Shown here piece after piece: positions 1-10,012 of a stretch of DNA of 19,100 nt (within the stretch, counting starts at the first letter, position 1; each line of letters begins with the position of its first letter). The notes beneath the pieces were generated by a model that was not told the DNA's origin, did no database searches, and saw only the letters and a program-made list of their open reading frames with translations. The stretch covers positions 1 to 19,100 of the forward strand of contig JAQIWT010000497.1 in NCBI GenBank assembly GCA_034696485.1. The letters run 5' to 3'. The position numbers and the translations under genes were made by a program. The stretch is from Isohypsibius dastychi. Taxonomy: Eukaryota > Tardigrada > Eutardigrada > Parachela > Isohypsibiidae.

Positions 1-3
1 TGA

Positions 4-111
4 CTACGAAAGGTTCGCACAACGGATGTTCTAGACTACGAATGGTAGATACTGCGAAAAGTATGCTACGAAACCTCCAGACTACGAGAAATCTGCCTAC
101 GAAACCTCTGC
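4..111. repeat. Degenerate 15-16 bp tandem repeat (CTACGAAA-type)
   Basis: About seven head-to-tail units of 14-16 bp begin at 4, 20, 36, 52, 66, 82 and 97. The best-kept units start CTACGAAA (4, 66, 97); the others are diverged (CAACGGAT, CTACGAAT, CTGCGAAA, CTACGAGA). Stops occur in the frames that would read it as a Tyr-Glu repeat, so I treat it as a decayed minisatellite. It may continue left of the window. Confidence 0.6.
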
Positions 112-728
112 GCGCCGGTTGGAACATACCAAATCGTACGGCATGGTTCCTGTTTTATGACATACTTGCTTATTTCTGTTTTCCGCGAACTTTTTTAATG
201 AATTGAAGCAAGCTCGGCATTGCGGAAGTTACACATTTTTGTTGAGAAACTTTTTGACGGTAGAATGTTTCGTTTGGAATAGAAAGTCATGATACTTCGC
301 ATCTTGTTTGTCAATTGATGTTCTCAATCCCAAGTAAAACTGAAGCAGCAAATATCATTCTTTTGAGAATATGGTCGTGTGATTTCTGTGTAATCCACCC
401 TTCTACATCATGGAATTACGACATCATTTGTTTTGTTTCCAACCAGTCGCTTTCGGATCATATCAGAGAGCCAATTGCTCAAATGTATCGACTAGCTAGG
501 CTTGGGGTGTGCGTTTTGCGGTGCTCGATATCGGCATTCTCAGAATTATTGGGTTCAGTGTCGTGCATTTCATAAATCGATGTCAAATGGTAAACCTGTC
601 AGTCGTCGTCGTAACAAGGTCTTATCTGCGTAACACTACCAGTTCAAGCAAAGAAGGTGGCCCTGGCTAAATTGTCACCCTGTTTTCCCCTGAAGGAGCT
701 TTTGGATCTCTAGATTGTCGTTGAAGTT
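112..728. other. Gap without a supported gene, upstream of the MATH-BTB gene
   Basis: No coding stretch with family resemblance or good splice sites is visible on either strand. A short open frame at 315-575 has no recognisable domain and is probably chance. The promoter of the gene starting at 729 should lie here, but I see no clear TATA box. Confidence 0.5.
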
Positions 729-1945
729 ATGGCTGGATCCTCTGGTACTGGTTGTTCAAACGGATTATTGAAACCCAAAACTGGCAACAAGGAGTGCTTC
801 TCCCATAGATGCACATGGACCTTGACAATCCCGGCATTCAACTCCAAAAACAATCCCACAGAATTCGTGGAAAGCCGGAAGTCTTTCCAAGAGCTCGCTG
901 TTGGAGAATCCGATGATTTCTGGGTGTTACGTGTTCGTCCTTTCTTCAGAAGCTATCCTCGCGGGCAAATTCATGGAACCAAAAAGAACTTTGTTTCCGT
1001 CTTTCTGCATTTACAAAGCGACAGGCGACTGGAAATTCAAGCACATTTTACGATTAGGTATATATGTATTTACACAAATATATTTCTTGATTGACTATGG
1101 TGTTGTAGTTCAGTTCAGGATTATGAAATTTTTGCCACAAGTATTTGACTCAAAACATAGTTAAAACTGATCAGATTGCTTTTCGTTTCAGAATCATCGA
1201 TGAAACTGGGCTCTTTCAGCCAGTTGGAAGTGCATCGAGCTCAACTTTCGACACATTTATCTGCAACGGCGTTGGAACCAATAATTGGGGCTGGGACCGC
1301 TTCGTCGAACATGACAAGCTGCGATGGATTGGCGCTCTGAAGGATGACTGTCTGCGAATGCGAATCACAATTCGATTCAGTGAAATCAATGAATCGTTTT
1401 CCAAAGATTGTCTCTCACTTTCCATGAGTGAAATATTTGAATCGGGAGCTGAGAGCGATTTGACCATTATATCTTCAGATGGAAAAGAGTTTTCAGTTCA
1501 TTCATTTCCATTGAGTCTGCAAACCTCACTCCTGAAAGGTCAACTTCAGCGAATTAAAGAACTCAAAACTGAATGCAGAATTCACTGTAAAGATATCGAT
1601 AGCGAAACGCTTTTGTCGTTGTTGAAGTTTCTGTATGGATGCCCCGACTGGATGCCCGAGTCGGTGGAAAAACTTGCAGTTGCAGCTACTAACTACAAAA
1701 TATTCCGACTTGAGTGGAAGTGTATTTCGGTGCTGAAGGCTGGCCTGACAATGGACACAGCTGCATCGTTGTTGAAAATGGCCGATTCAAATGGTATGTC
1801 TTCTCTGAAAGAATATGTGGTTGATTTCATCGCAAATGATGTTGCGGAATTTGCCGCTGTTGGTGGTTACGAAGAAATCGGGCCTGGACTGATGCGAGAT
1901 ATTCGGAACGAGCTCAGCCAACGCCGGACTATGCCTAAACCATAG
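729..1945 (+). CDS. MATH-BTB domain protein (SPOP/BATH-like), two exons
   Basis: Exons are 729-1057 and 1192-1945, joined in phase 2 across a 134-bp GT-AG intron (ends TTTCGTTTCAG), giving 360 residues. Residues about 28-172 form a MATH fold: a W-x-L-x-I-P-x-F start, RSYPRGQIHGTKKNFVSVFL in the middle, then after the splice an F-x-IRIIDETG strand and a C-terminal CLRMRITIRF strand. Residues about 190-300 form a BTB/POZ domain (SDLTIISSDGKEFSVHSFPL), followed by a helical BACK-like tail. In known families MATH binds the substrate and BTB binds Cullin-3, so this is probably a ubiquitin-ligase adaptor; that role is inferred. The splice joins the MATH strands exactly, which supports the model. 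The BTB motif is looser than in SPOP (HSFPLSLQTSLLKGQL in place of H-x-x-V-L-x-x-x-S-x-x-F). No AATAAA is seen close after the stop. Confidence 0.85.
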
Positions 1946-3460
1946 CCGGACTCTGCCGTGTTCTCCGTAATCGTGCTCTCCGTTGTAATTGGTTGCTGAT
2001 TGGTCTCGAAAATGAAAATGGTGATTAGATGCTAGACCAGTGTTGGTAAACGATGTGGAAGCTACCACTCAAAATAACGTGGTACTCAAATGTGGTGTTG
2101 CTAAAACGTGGTGTTGCGAAGTGGAAATATTATAACCGCCTGATTAGTTTATAATTAGCCATGTGTTATACATCCATTGAAATTGGTGACTGGATTCCGT
2201 GAACTGCATGCACAAGTTACTCCTCGTCTTGTATTTTTTCCTCGGGTAAGGTTACAAATTCCCGCATGTTTCAAATTTCCGTTCACATACAGAATGATCC
2301 AAAATGAAGGTCCGGTCATATCACTGCAATACCCAAACAAAGTCCGAGAACTCAAAAGGCCCACGAAAAAGCAGGGGGCATGGAAATGTGGTAAGCAGCA
2401 CGCAGGTACATCGCACCAGTTCTCCGACTGGACAGCCAAAAATTGATATGCTCATATGGGCATATTTGTCATGTGCTACATCGGCCTTTATCTGCTCACC
2501 GAACTGAATGCAAGCATTCTTTTTGCTGGTGGTTGGAATATCTTACTTAGTACTACGAGTTTTTCTGCAAACATTCAAGTCCACAAGAGAAACAAATTCA
2601 ATATGACGGAAATTTTTCTGTTATTCTGTTTATGTAGCTCTGTATTTGCTAAGATACCGTGTTCTTGGGGAGCCTAATGTACATGCACACGCGTTTCAGT
2701 TATCATTACCAGAAGGTAGAGAACAAGAGGATTCTTGACAATTTAGAACATGAGTATCAGTTCAGCGAGTAATCAGGGGACGACTCATTAACATCAAATT
2801 TATTCGCCCACAAATTTTGGATCAGAGCGGTGTGCAATCACATCTAAAAACAAACTCGCCGCTGGTTGAGGTCAATCAACCTCTAGGGAAAACTGATTTG
2901 TCAGGAAGCGTTGAGCTCGAGGATCATCTGGGTAATCCCATCAAGAACAAAAGCGCGCAGCATCAATTATTATAACACAAAATCATATTTTAAGCCGGTT
3001 AAGCACAACTTGCATCATTCATAAACGAGAGTGATGAGTCTGCACCAAGCTACTCATAAACAATCGAGGCTCACAACACCGGAGCATAAATTGAAGCGCA
3101 TGAAGAGATAATAGTTCAGTGGCTCATCTCTTATGTTTACCGTTCATGTCCGTCATTGGGGCAAGCAAGCGTCAGGCACGGACAGGAAGTCAGGCTAATT
3201 CGACGTGCACTGGACATTCCACTCACATTATTGACCTAGCGAACGCATATAAACTACCGTCTCGACAATTGTATAATCCTTATCCCGCTCACAGCTTATT
3301 CACACTGCATATAATTATATAGGGTATATTTGCCTGTGCCGAGATCAGCCGGACAATGCATTCTTCTTCACGATTCAGCCACTGAGCCTTCCGCGTTGAG
3401 TTTTTCTCATTTTGTCATTTTTCAACGCCATCTCATCTCGTGGACTAAACCAAATAGAAA
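1946..3460. other. 1.5-kb gap; possible small exons, no supported gene
   Basis: The left part has a short degenerate repeat (2077-2120). Several short open frames overlap without domains. Two stretches are slightly protein-like: 2603-2677 would give a small peptide with a hydrophobic start (MTEIFLLFCLCSSVFA), and about 2753-2974 is open for some 73 codons without an ATG. I could not join them by splicing in one frame. The last 250 bp should hold the promoter of the cuticle gene, with TATA-like strings near 3246-3252 and 3310-3330. Confidence 0.4.
2077..2120. repeat. Short degenerate 14-15 bp tandem repeat
   Basis: Three units, ACGTGGTACTCAAA, TGTGGTGTTGCTAAA and ACGTGGTGTTGCGAA, follow each other, with a partial fourth (GTGGAAA). 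It is intergenic and of no known function. Confidence 0.5.
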
Positions 3461-4991
3461 ATGGGACTATTCCGTCTTTCGCTCAGCAAGTCTTCCTGTG
3501 TGATATTAATTCTGCTGATTTCCGGTGCCGTTTCAGCATTCAGAGATCTGGTGAGTCAACAGGTAGCGTTCCGCGGTGTCGCTTAACTGCTTGAACATCG
3601 CTTTATCAACAGGTGAAACGCCAAGTGCCACCAAATGTTCCCCCTCAAAATCCACCAGTGTTCCAAGCCCTGGACCAGTTGAGGGGAAGCGAACCACTGA
3701 GTGCAACGCAGATTCAGCAGATTCTCGCTTATTCTTATCCTGGATCTTCGTACCCGACTTACAGCTATATCCCACAGGTAAACTAATTTCGTGACCTTTA
3801 CATGAAACATGGACCACGAAAATGCCTTTCAGAGATATTTATAACTGACAGAAACTTTTTGAAACAAAGCTGAAAGTATCAGTGGTTAGCCTAGGCATCG
3901 AGCCCTCACGTCTGTGTGCGTTATTTAACGTTCCTGGTTTTGCAGACAAGTTTTAGCTGCAGTCAAGTACGACAGTTTGGATTTTATGCTGATCCCGAAA
4001 CGTATGTCATGTTGGCTAAAAAAACTTCTGCCTTTTCTACCCAGCATTGAAATTGTTTTTTCGCCGTTTTGCAGAAGATGCCAAGTTTTCCGGAGATGTG
4101 AGGCCAACAACTATATGTTCAGCTACATTTGCCCAAACGGAACAGGTAGTTATGCCCCCTGAAATCAACTACAACAATTAGTCTTAATCTAACTGACGTC
4201 AGAGTTTGATCAGATTTGCCGTTTAATCATAAGATGTTATAAAGTTATTATAACTGATCCGACTTGAGAGTGAGGAATGCACGATCAACCGCACCTGACA
4301 CAAAAGAACGAGCGTCTGGCTGGACAGATGATCGGACATGCAAACACCTGATCATGAATCCGCTTGTCTATCGTGATTCATGTCCGATAACAAACATATA
4401 GCCAGTCTTAGAAGACTAAATTTATTCCAAAGCATTGTCCTGACTGCTTGTGTTTTCACAGTTTTCAATCAAATCACGCTGATTTGCGATTGGTTCTACA
4501 ACGTCAACTGCCCAGGGTAATATTTCAGAATAATTCTGCTTGCCATGAACGTGATCCTGTGTTTTTTCAGAGTTGGTGGATTCTATGATTACAGCAACCC
4601 AAGGATTTATCGGTAAATTTGTCGCGCAAGTCATTGCTGACAAAATAAAATACAAAGTTTTTTGTGGTTTTTCAGACAAGATTTGAAGCTCTTCGACGAT
4701 GTCTATGGAGGAGGAGCTTATGGAGGCAACAGTCTGTCTGGCGGATCAGGTGCAGGAGGATCGTATGGGATGATTGGTGCCAGCTACTCTTCGGGGAATC
4801 AAATGTATGCCAGTGGCAACAGTCCGGTCCCTCTTGCAACTGGAGCGGCGATGTCTGCTGGGAACAATGTGAACAATGCTCAGTACCGGGTAATGCCGGG
4901 TCTTCGCTCAGGAGCTCAAACGGCGGATGCTGGAGCAGAAAACCTCAATGTAAATGTTGCCGGTCAAGCAACAGACGCTGCATACAGATGA
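3461..4991 (+). CDS. Secreted CPAP1-like cuticle protein with one chitin-binding type-2 domain
   Basis: Seven exons: 3461-3550, 3613-3777, 3946-4001, 4075-4145, 4462-4516, 4571-4612 and 4676-4991. All junctions are in phase and the product is 264 residues. The start has a signal peptide (hydrophobic VILILLISGAVSA, residues about 14-26), then VKRQ, a possible dibasic cleavage site. Residues about 88-146 form a peritrophin-A/CBM14 domain with all six cysteines (C90, C106, C112, C123, C136, C144) and the hallmarks GFYADPE, CPNGT and CDWFYNVNC. In arthropods such one-domain proteins (CPAP1) bind chitin in the cuticle, so an extracellular chitin-binding role is likely. The C-terminal 100 residues are rich in Gly, Ser, Ala and Asn with no known fold. 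The CBM14 domain is spread over three small exons whose splicing restores the cysteine spacing, which is strong support. It is the only gene of its kind in the window. Confidence 0.87.
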
Positions 4992-5404
4992 GGATCAGGT
5001 TTTAGAATCACAAAGCTTCACTGAATGGAGCTAAGGAACTTTTGAATTTTGTACGTTTACTTGGTCATATTTTTTGTGCGCCCGATGATAAAAATCCACA
5101 TCAAGAAACCAACTCCAGTGAATAATAATACTCGAGGTTTAAAGACTGAATAATAGGAAAAGTTCGTTTCATTCGCGAACAGCAGCAGTGGAGTGAATCT
5201 ATTTCCCAGATATCACATTTCACTTCCTAGCCAGATGGACCCAAAAAACTGCTTGTCAGATTGACTTCGGTGACATTCAATTCATATCTCCGGTATCCTT
5301 GACAAATCGATGGGTCGCAGTTCGTGGCGAACGAGACTGTATTAGCAACTGTTCATACTAGTTCCCTTAACCCAGTCCAATCAGGAAAGTCTGGGCCAAA
5401 AATC
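4992..5404. other. Intergenic stretch between cuticle and receptor genes
   Basis: It contains the 3' flank of the cuticle gene (A-rich, with AATAAT strings near 5122-5152 but no perfect AATAAA) and the presumed promoter of the receptor gene. No gene or repeat was seen. The frame of the receptor stays open upstream to an ATG at 5324, but the signal peptide fits the later ATG at 5405 better. Confidence 0.5.
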
Positions 5405-7785
5405 ATGAAGTTGATTCTCAAGATGAACTTTGTCCTGACCGTCATCCAGTCGTTCTTCTTTTCCAACAGCCAGTCTGCGCGGCCGCCACTAAGGGTTAGC
5501 ATTGCCAGTGTTGGATTTTCAAAACCAGTGACCCTTGCCTCCTTTCCATACTCTGGACCTGCACTCGAAATGGCACTGGAAGAAGTCAAGATCAAATTCA
5601 ACACGACGCTTAATTTAACACATTTTTATTTGACTGACGATTTGCTGGTCAACTGTGAGCCGATGCTAGTCAGCAACTCCGAACGCATGCTGGCGGAGTG
5701 GTACTACAAACATCACGCAGAGTACGACGTCATGGTCCACGTGACAACTGGTCAGTATATACTGGAATGTGTCTTTCGAGTTGCTCAATGACATGTCTGT
5801 CATAAGGATGTTTCGACGTTGTTTTGCTCAACAAATTGGTCACCTCTTGGAACATCCTTCAGTTAACAAGGTAAGTTCGCTACCGTATTCATAACTTCGA
5901 TTCCAGATCAGATCATACTTCAATGAAAATTTGTGGGAAAAACGACACGATTTTTGAGAACGATAAAAATACAACGCGAAGAAAAGTTCGGCGAATCCAG
6001 CAGTTTTCTAATGGATTTAAAATATTTTCTCTATATCTCATTATTTGTTGTAGTAGCTCAGATTACGGGCACAATCCTGGTGGTGTCCTATCGCCAAATT
6101 GGATAGCGCTGACTGCCGGATCGACAAAACCCGTAGTAGAGGCAATCGCACTTTTGTTACGCAGTTTCAGCTGGACATCGATTTTTCTGCTTCTCTGTAC
6201 GGGTTCCAACACGTCATACCGTAATCAAGGCATGAGTGTCTTTTATTACCTCAAATCACAGAGGGGAATGCAGATCACAATGCGGTTGGTGGATTTCCGT
6301 AAACTGAAACCGAACGACAACATCGCCACGTTCAATGAAGTGTTGGCTGATTTCCAGAAATTCAGCAGAGGCAGGACGCATTCTTTGTCATTTGATGCTT
6401 TAATTTCACTGAGCTTTCACAGTGTGTCTCTTTTTTGGACACAGTGACGGGCTACGGAGTCTACTGGTCAATGCAGCCCGACACAATATGGCATCGGGAG
6501 AACACATTTTCATAGCTTCAGAACCGTTCCGCAGCTTGACCTTTTACGGGTCGTATGAGTGGAAGAAGAATGATCAGTTTGATACAGTAAGGCGCGTTTG
6601 ATGATTTGAAGCTTGTTTTTTTTCTAAACCTGAAACTGGATCGTCCAGGAAGCCAGAAGAGGTTTCAGAGCGTTGATGTTGCTCTCGGCAAGATCAACCG
6701 GTAATGATCTACCTGAAACCAAAGCTAGGGTGAAACAATGGCAACGTTCCGCGCGTAGCAAATACAACGTTACCATACCAGATGTTGTAAGTAGAGAAAG
6801 ATAGATATCTTGAAACTTTTGACATCAAAGTCTATTTTCCCAACAGAACCCAACAATTTATGCCGCCTATGATGCACCCCATATGCTTGCAGAGGTCAGT
6901 GCACACATATTCATTCGAAGCGGAACATCAAAGTGTTTGTTATGGCTTCAGATTCTCAACGAGACGTATGTCATCAACCCCTTGTTTGACTTCAGAAAAG
7001 GTCACCAACTGGCAGCAGCATTCCGAAATCGGACGTTTAGGACTAAGATGAGCGTGACATCTGTTGGTCCCATGGGTGATGTTCTGGTCACCAAAGTCAT
7101 TAAAACCTTCGATCCATTTAGTGGAAATCTCAAGGTGAGTCAAATCCATTTTCTGATGGCAATATCACCCATGCCATGCCGGTTTGCCGGTAGATCTCTT
7201 TTGAAATCGATCCCAGGAAGAAGATTTTGGATAAGGTTGGTAACGTGTTTTGGGCAAGCGGGACCGGGCCACCGTTGAATGAACCCGTTTGTGGTTACAA
7301 TGGACAAAAGTGTGACGTGGTTCAATGTGAGTCGCACTCATTTTTTAACGTACGCCAAAAGCCTACGGTGTCAAACTCGAAGGTCTTTTTTTGTACTGTA
7401 CGTAACTAGAAGCCTTTCTGCTCAAGCTGTAATTTTATCTTTCAGACGAGCTTGCACTTGGGCTGAGTGCTACACTGATTGGCATACTCATGTTCGGATT
7501 GTATTTTTGGTAAACGAAATACGGCCGTTACTGATGGTTATAGATTTCACAGGTATTTCTGCTTTAAGGAATCGGCTCCGTAAACGCGGATTGCCCCCTT
7601 GGTGGATACTTGAAGATGGCGTTCTGGATTTCACTCACGTCCGAGACAGTCATACTGCAGAGCTTGTGGCAAGCTTGATGGATTTCAGAATGAAGCATCC
7701 CGACCAAATGTCGAGTTGTGAACAGCAACAAATCGACTTCATGATCGGATCCCTGTTTGTGTCGAGCATGACAACCTACGAATAA
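5405..7785 (+). CDS. ANF-receptor ectodomain protein, single membrane helix, short tail (guanylate cyclase or clearance-receptor-like)
   Basis: Ten exons: 5405-5750, 5807-5870, 6054-6386, 6445-6586, 6649-6786, 6847-6894, 6952-7134, 7221-7326, 7446-7509 and 7569-7785. The product is about 546 residues. The start at 5405 gives a signal peptide (MNFVLTVIQSFFF); an in-frame ATG at 5324 adds 27 residues before it. The ectodomain shows the receptor guanylate cyclase/ANF pattern: RVSIASVGFS, TSWNILQLT, FSWTSIFLLL, DGLRSLLVNAARHNM, YAAYDAPHMLAEILNETY, then FWASGTGPPLNEPVCGYNG just before the membrane. Exon 9 is the membrane helix (LGLSATLIGILMFGLYF). The tail starts NRLRKRGLPPWWILEDGVLDF and ends after about 71 residues: no kinase-homology or cyclase domain follows. 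Sites such as FNTT, NVT, NET and NRT suggest glycosylation. A ligand-binding or decoy role like the clearance receptor is inferred. Two introns start GTCAGT and one GTCATT. The exon 8 acceptor is unusual (see findings). The 3' end lies in an inverted duplication. Confidence 0.8.
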
Positions 7786-8137
7786 TCTGCGCTGTGAATG
7801 CCAATGAAATATTCGTGAAGCCATTTCAGTTTTTGTTCTCAGTTAGCGTTTTCTTTTAAGAGCTTGTAGTACATGGCAAATCAAATTGGTTGGATCATCC
7901 ATCCTTCACCGTGGTTATCAAGCTTATTGTGAACGCTAGATTACTTTGAAGTCTCTGAGTTCGCCTTTTTTTATTCCAATCAGCAGTTGCATATTCAAAA
8001 GTCACTGTTCAAAAGTCTACCTACAGGAAGACATTTTGACAAAGAAAGCATGAACCCCACCACCAATGCCAGTACGTATACTCAGCTGTTTCTATTCAAC
8101 AAAAAGAGAAAGAAAGGCGACTCGTGTGATAATCGTT
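7786..8137. other. Convergent 3' flanks of receptor and secreted-protein gene
   Basis: No gene is supported. The receptor (plus) ends at 7785 and the secreted-protein gene (minus) ends at 8138, so this holds two 3' untranslated regions facing each other. Open frames at 7987-8299 are antisense chance frames overlapping the neighbouring gene end. Confidence 0.6.
7970..7975 (-). terminator. Poly(A) signal of left secreted-protein gene
   Basis: AATAAA on the minus strand about 165 bases after the stop at 8138. The same signal is kept at the matching place in the right arm (10886-10891), which supports its use. Confidence 0.65.
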
Positions 8138-8844
8138 CTAAGCATTCTTTCGGGTCTTCAGGAAGTCCAGAATTCGGATGCACTTTTGAATCAGCTCAAT
8201 CTTGTCTTGTTCCAATGGCTTTCTATCTGCAATTGCTTCGGCAATCTTACCAGATCCAAGGAGTCTTTCTTGAGGCATGCTGACTCCAGCTTGTCCTAGT
8301 TTGTCCTTAACCATATCCTTCTTTTCAGTCCATTCTTGGAAGAAGTCCTTGCATTTGTTCAGATCCTCCAGTTTGTCGATGACATCTTCCGAGGTGGTTG
8401 GCAAAAGTGCCCGCTTGGTGCGGATCTGGGTTGGGGCGACTTGAGCTTTGTCCTCTGCCTTTTTCTCAAGCTTGTTGCGGAGAATATCAAGACAGTGGTC
8501 GACCACAATTTTCTGAGCAACATCCAAGGCTGCAGTTGTAGGTGCTGCGGATTGTTTCTTTTGGATCAGGTCCTAAATAACTGACAGTGAGATTTCAGTT
8601 GACATTTGCGGGTAGAAACGCATTACCTTGAAGAATTCGTGACATTTCTGCACTTTGGCCTGGTCAACCTCGACGTTCTGCATCGGCATCTGGGGTGTAG
8701 TGACATTTTGGGCGATGTCCACTTTTGGCACATCCTGGGCCAACGCCACCTGATGAAATTAAAGATGCGTAATGGAATGAACATTTGGATGATATTATTG
8801 AGACTTACGACAAGAACGCATGAGATGAAAGCGACACGAAGCAT
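8138..8844 (-). CDS. Secreted four-cysteine helical protein, left copy
   Basis: Three minus-strand exons: 8844-8809, 8749-8627 and 8572-8138, with introns of 59 and 54 bp. Product 197 residues. A signal peptide of about 16 residues (MLRVAFISCVLVVALA) precedes QDVPK. The mature part is charged, Lys-rich and likely helical. It has four cysteines (C48, C80, C127, C184), each in a related segment: KCHEFFKDLIQKK, HCLDILRNKLEKK, KCKDFFQEWTEKK and KCIRILDFLKTRK. The string RTKRALLP near residue 104 is a possible convertase site. I do not recognise the family; secretion is inferred from the leader. The sister copy at 10013 differs at 10 residues by my count and has the same exon sizes. The two genes are divergent, starts 1.17 kb apart, inside inverted arms. 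Confidence 0.87.
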
Positions 8845-8932
8845 TTTGCAGTTTGATTGGGAAAACACTTGATATTGAAGTTTCAATTTAACTGATGTAT
8901 GATTCCGATTTGTGCTTGCCGCTTTTATAAGA

Positions 8933-8939
8933 CTCGGAT
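8933..8939 (-). promoter_or_regulatory. TATA box of left secreted-protein gene
   Basis: TATAAAA on the minus strand, about 95 bases before the ATG at 8844, within CTTATAAAAGCGGC. The matching place in the right arm reads CTTATAAAAACAGC, so the core element is conserved between copies. Confidence 0.65.
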
Positions 8940-9156
8940 CTGAATGTTGATAATTGCATAATTGCGATTGTTTTTCTGTTGTTTCTACAATAATTGCGGA
9001 GTCGCGACAAGGTAGTCTATGGTTTTGTCTTCGTGTTTGGCAGTACGGAGTTGTTTAACTGGCATCGGAAATGTCTTGACTGCGCACAAAAGTTCGCACT
9101 TGCACTAGCAACTTCCTGATCAGGTTCATAATTTTCTGCAATGCAGATTGTTTAAT

Positions 9157-9708
9157 AATGCTAATCCTGGAAAGCAGCCGGGCTCGCTGGACTTCAGTGT
9201 TGACAGAGCGTCAATGAAACGGGAAAGCGATGCAGCCTCAGGTCATAAATCCTGTTGGGGAAAAGCAATTTTAAGGTATGCAGTTAGTATAACGGCGTAT
9301 GTTGTCATGAAAACAATCGCATCTGGACTGTGAGTGACAATACCAAGACGATTTTCTGTTCATATGACAATGTTTTGGGTCATTTTCTAAGTTACCCATG
9401 GGCTTAACAGACAAGAGTAAAAATAATGTGGGATCAGCTTACCACTGGGTACTAAATACCATACCGTCTCACCTGTTCAGTTTTCGAAAAAGAAGTTAAA
9501 CTTTGAGCGTGACAAAAAAGGGAGGAGCATATTAGCCTTTTCTGTGCATATGCTTCTAGAAGCCATGTTAGTTCTGCCAAGAGGACAGAAATGACAGTTG
9601 ACTGTGGTAATTTTGCCCACACAATGTTTTCGGGACTTTCAAAGAATCAATAAAAACAGCCTCTGGTACTAGTAATCATTCCGCTTGGGAGTGAAGTCTG
9701 TCGAATGT
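9157..9708. other. Spacer of the inverted duplication
   Basis: About 550 bp of unique DNA between the two arms, lying between the divergent promoters. No supported gene: the open frame at 9148-9333 has no domain or splice support. It may contain shared regulatory DNA, but I see no clear element. Confidence 0.5.
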
Positions 9709-9931
9709 GTAAACCAATCCACATTGTGAAAAATGATTAACCTGATCAACGTTGCCAGTAAGTGCGCATTTTTGTGCGCAGTCAATGCATTTCAAATGCC
9801 AGTTAAACTACTCCGTACTACCAAACATGAAAACAGAACCATAGCCTACCTTGTCGCGACTTCGCAATTACTGTTAAAACAACAGAAAAACAATCGCAAT
9901 TATGCAATCATCAACACTGAAATCCAATTCT

Positions 9932-9938
9932 TATAAAA
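9932..9938 (+). promoter_or_regulatory. TATA box of right secreted-protein gene
   Basis: TATAAAA about 80 bases before the ATG at 10013, conserved with the left copy. Upstream of both, a run of about 60 bases (GAAAAACAATCGCAATTATG region) is nearly identical in the two arms and may carry control sites. Confidence 0.65.
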
Positions 9939-10012
9939 ACAGCAAACACAAATCAGACTTACTATATCAGTCGAAACTTTGAGATCAAGTATCCCTCCAA
10001 TCAAACTGCAAA

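Larger units (their letters stand above)
7490..9156. repeat. Left arm of a ~1.66-kb inverted duplication
   Basis: Read as reverse complement, this stretch matches 9709-11373. It includes the end of the receptor membrane exon, its last intron and last exon, the 3' intergenic DNA, a whole secreted-protein gene, and that gene's promoter. Matching landmarks on the other arm are the TATA box, three exons, the AATAAA signal, the string CACGGTGAAAGATGGATGATCC (20-base core shared with small changes) and the receptor tail. Ends are approximate because similarity fades gradually. Confidence 0.85.

Noticed and set aside
315-575. Open frame of 86 residues
   Set aside because: It has no domain, no splice context and no similarity to anything recognised.
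2030-2050. TGCTAGAC followed by CAGTGTTGG, like a hAT left end with its target duplication
   Set aside because: No matching inverted end or second copy of the 8-mer was found at a sensible distance.
8336-8584. Plus-strand open frames opposite the left secreted-protein gene, and their mirror at 10314-10667
   Set aside because: They are shadows of the real exon on the other strand; both appear only because the coding sequence is duplicated.
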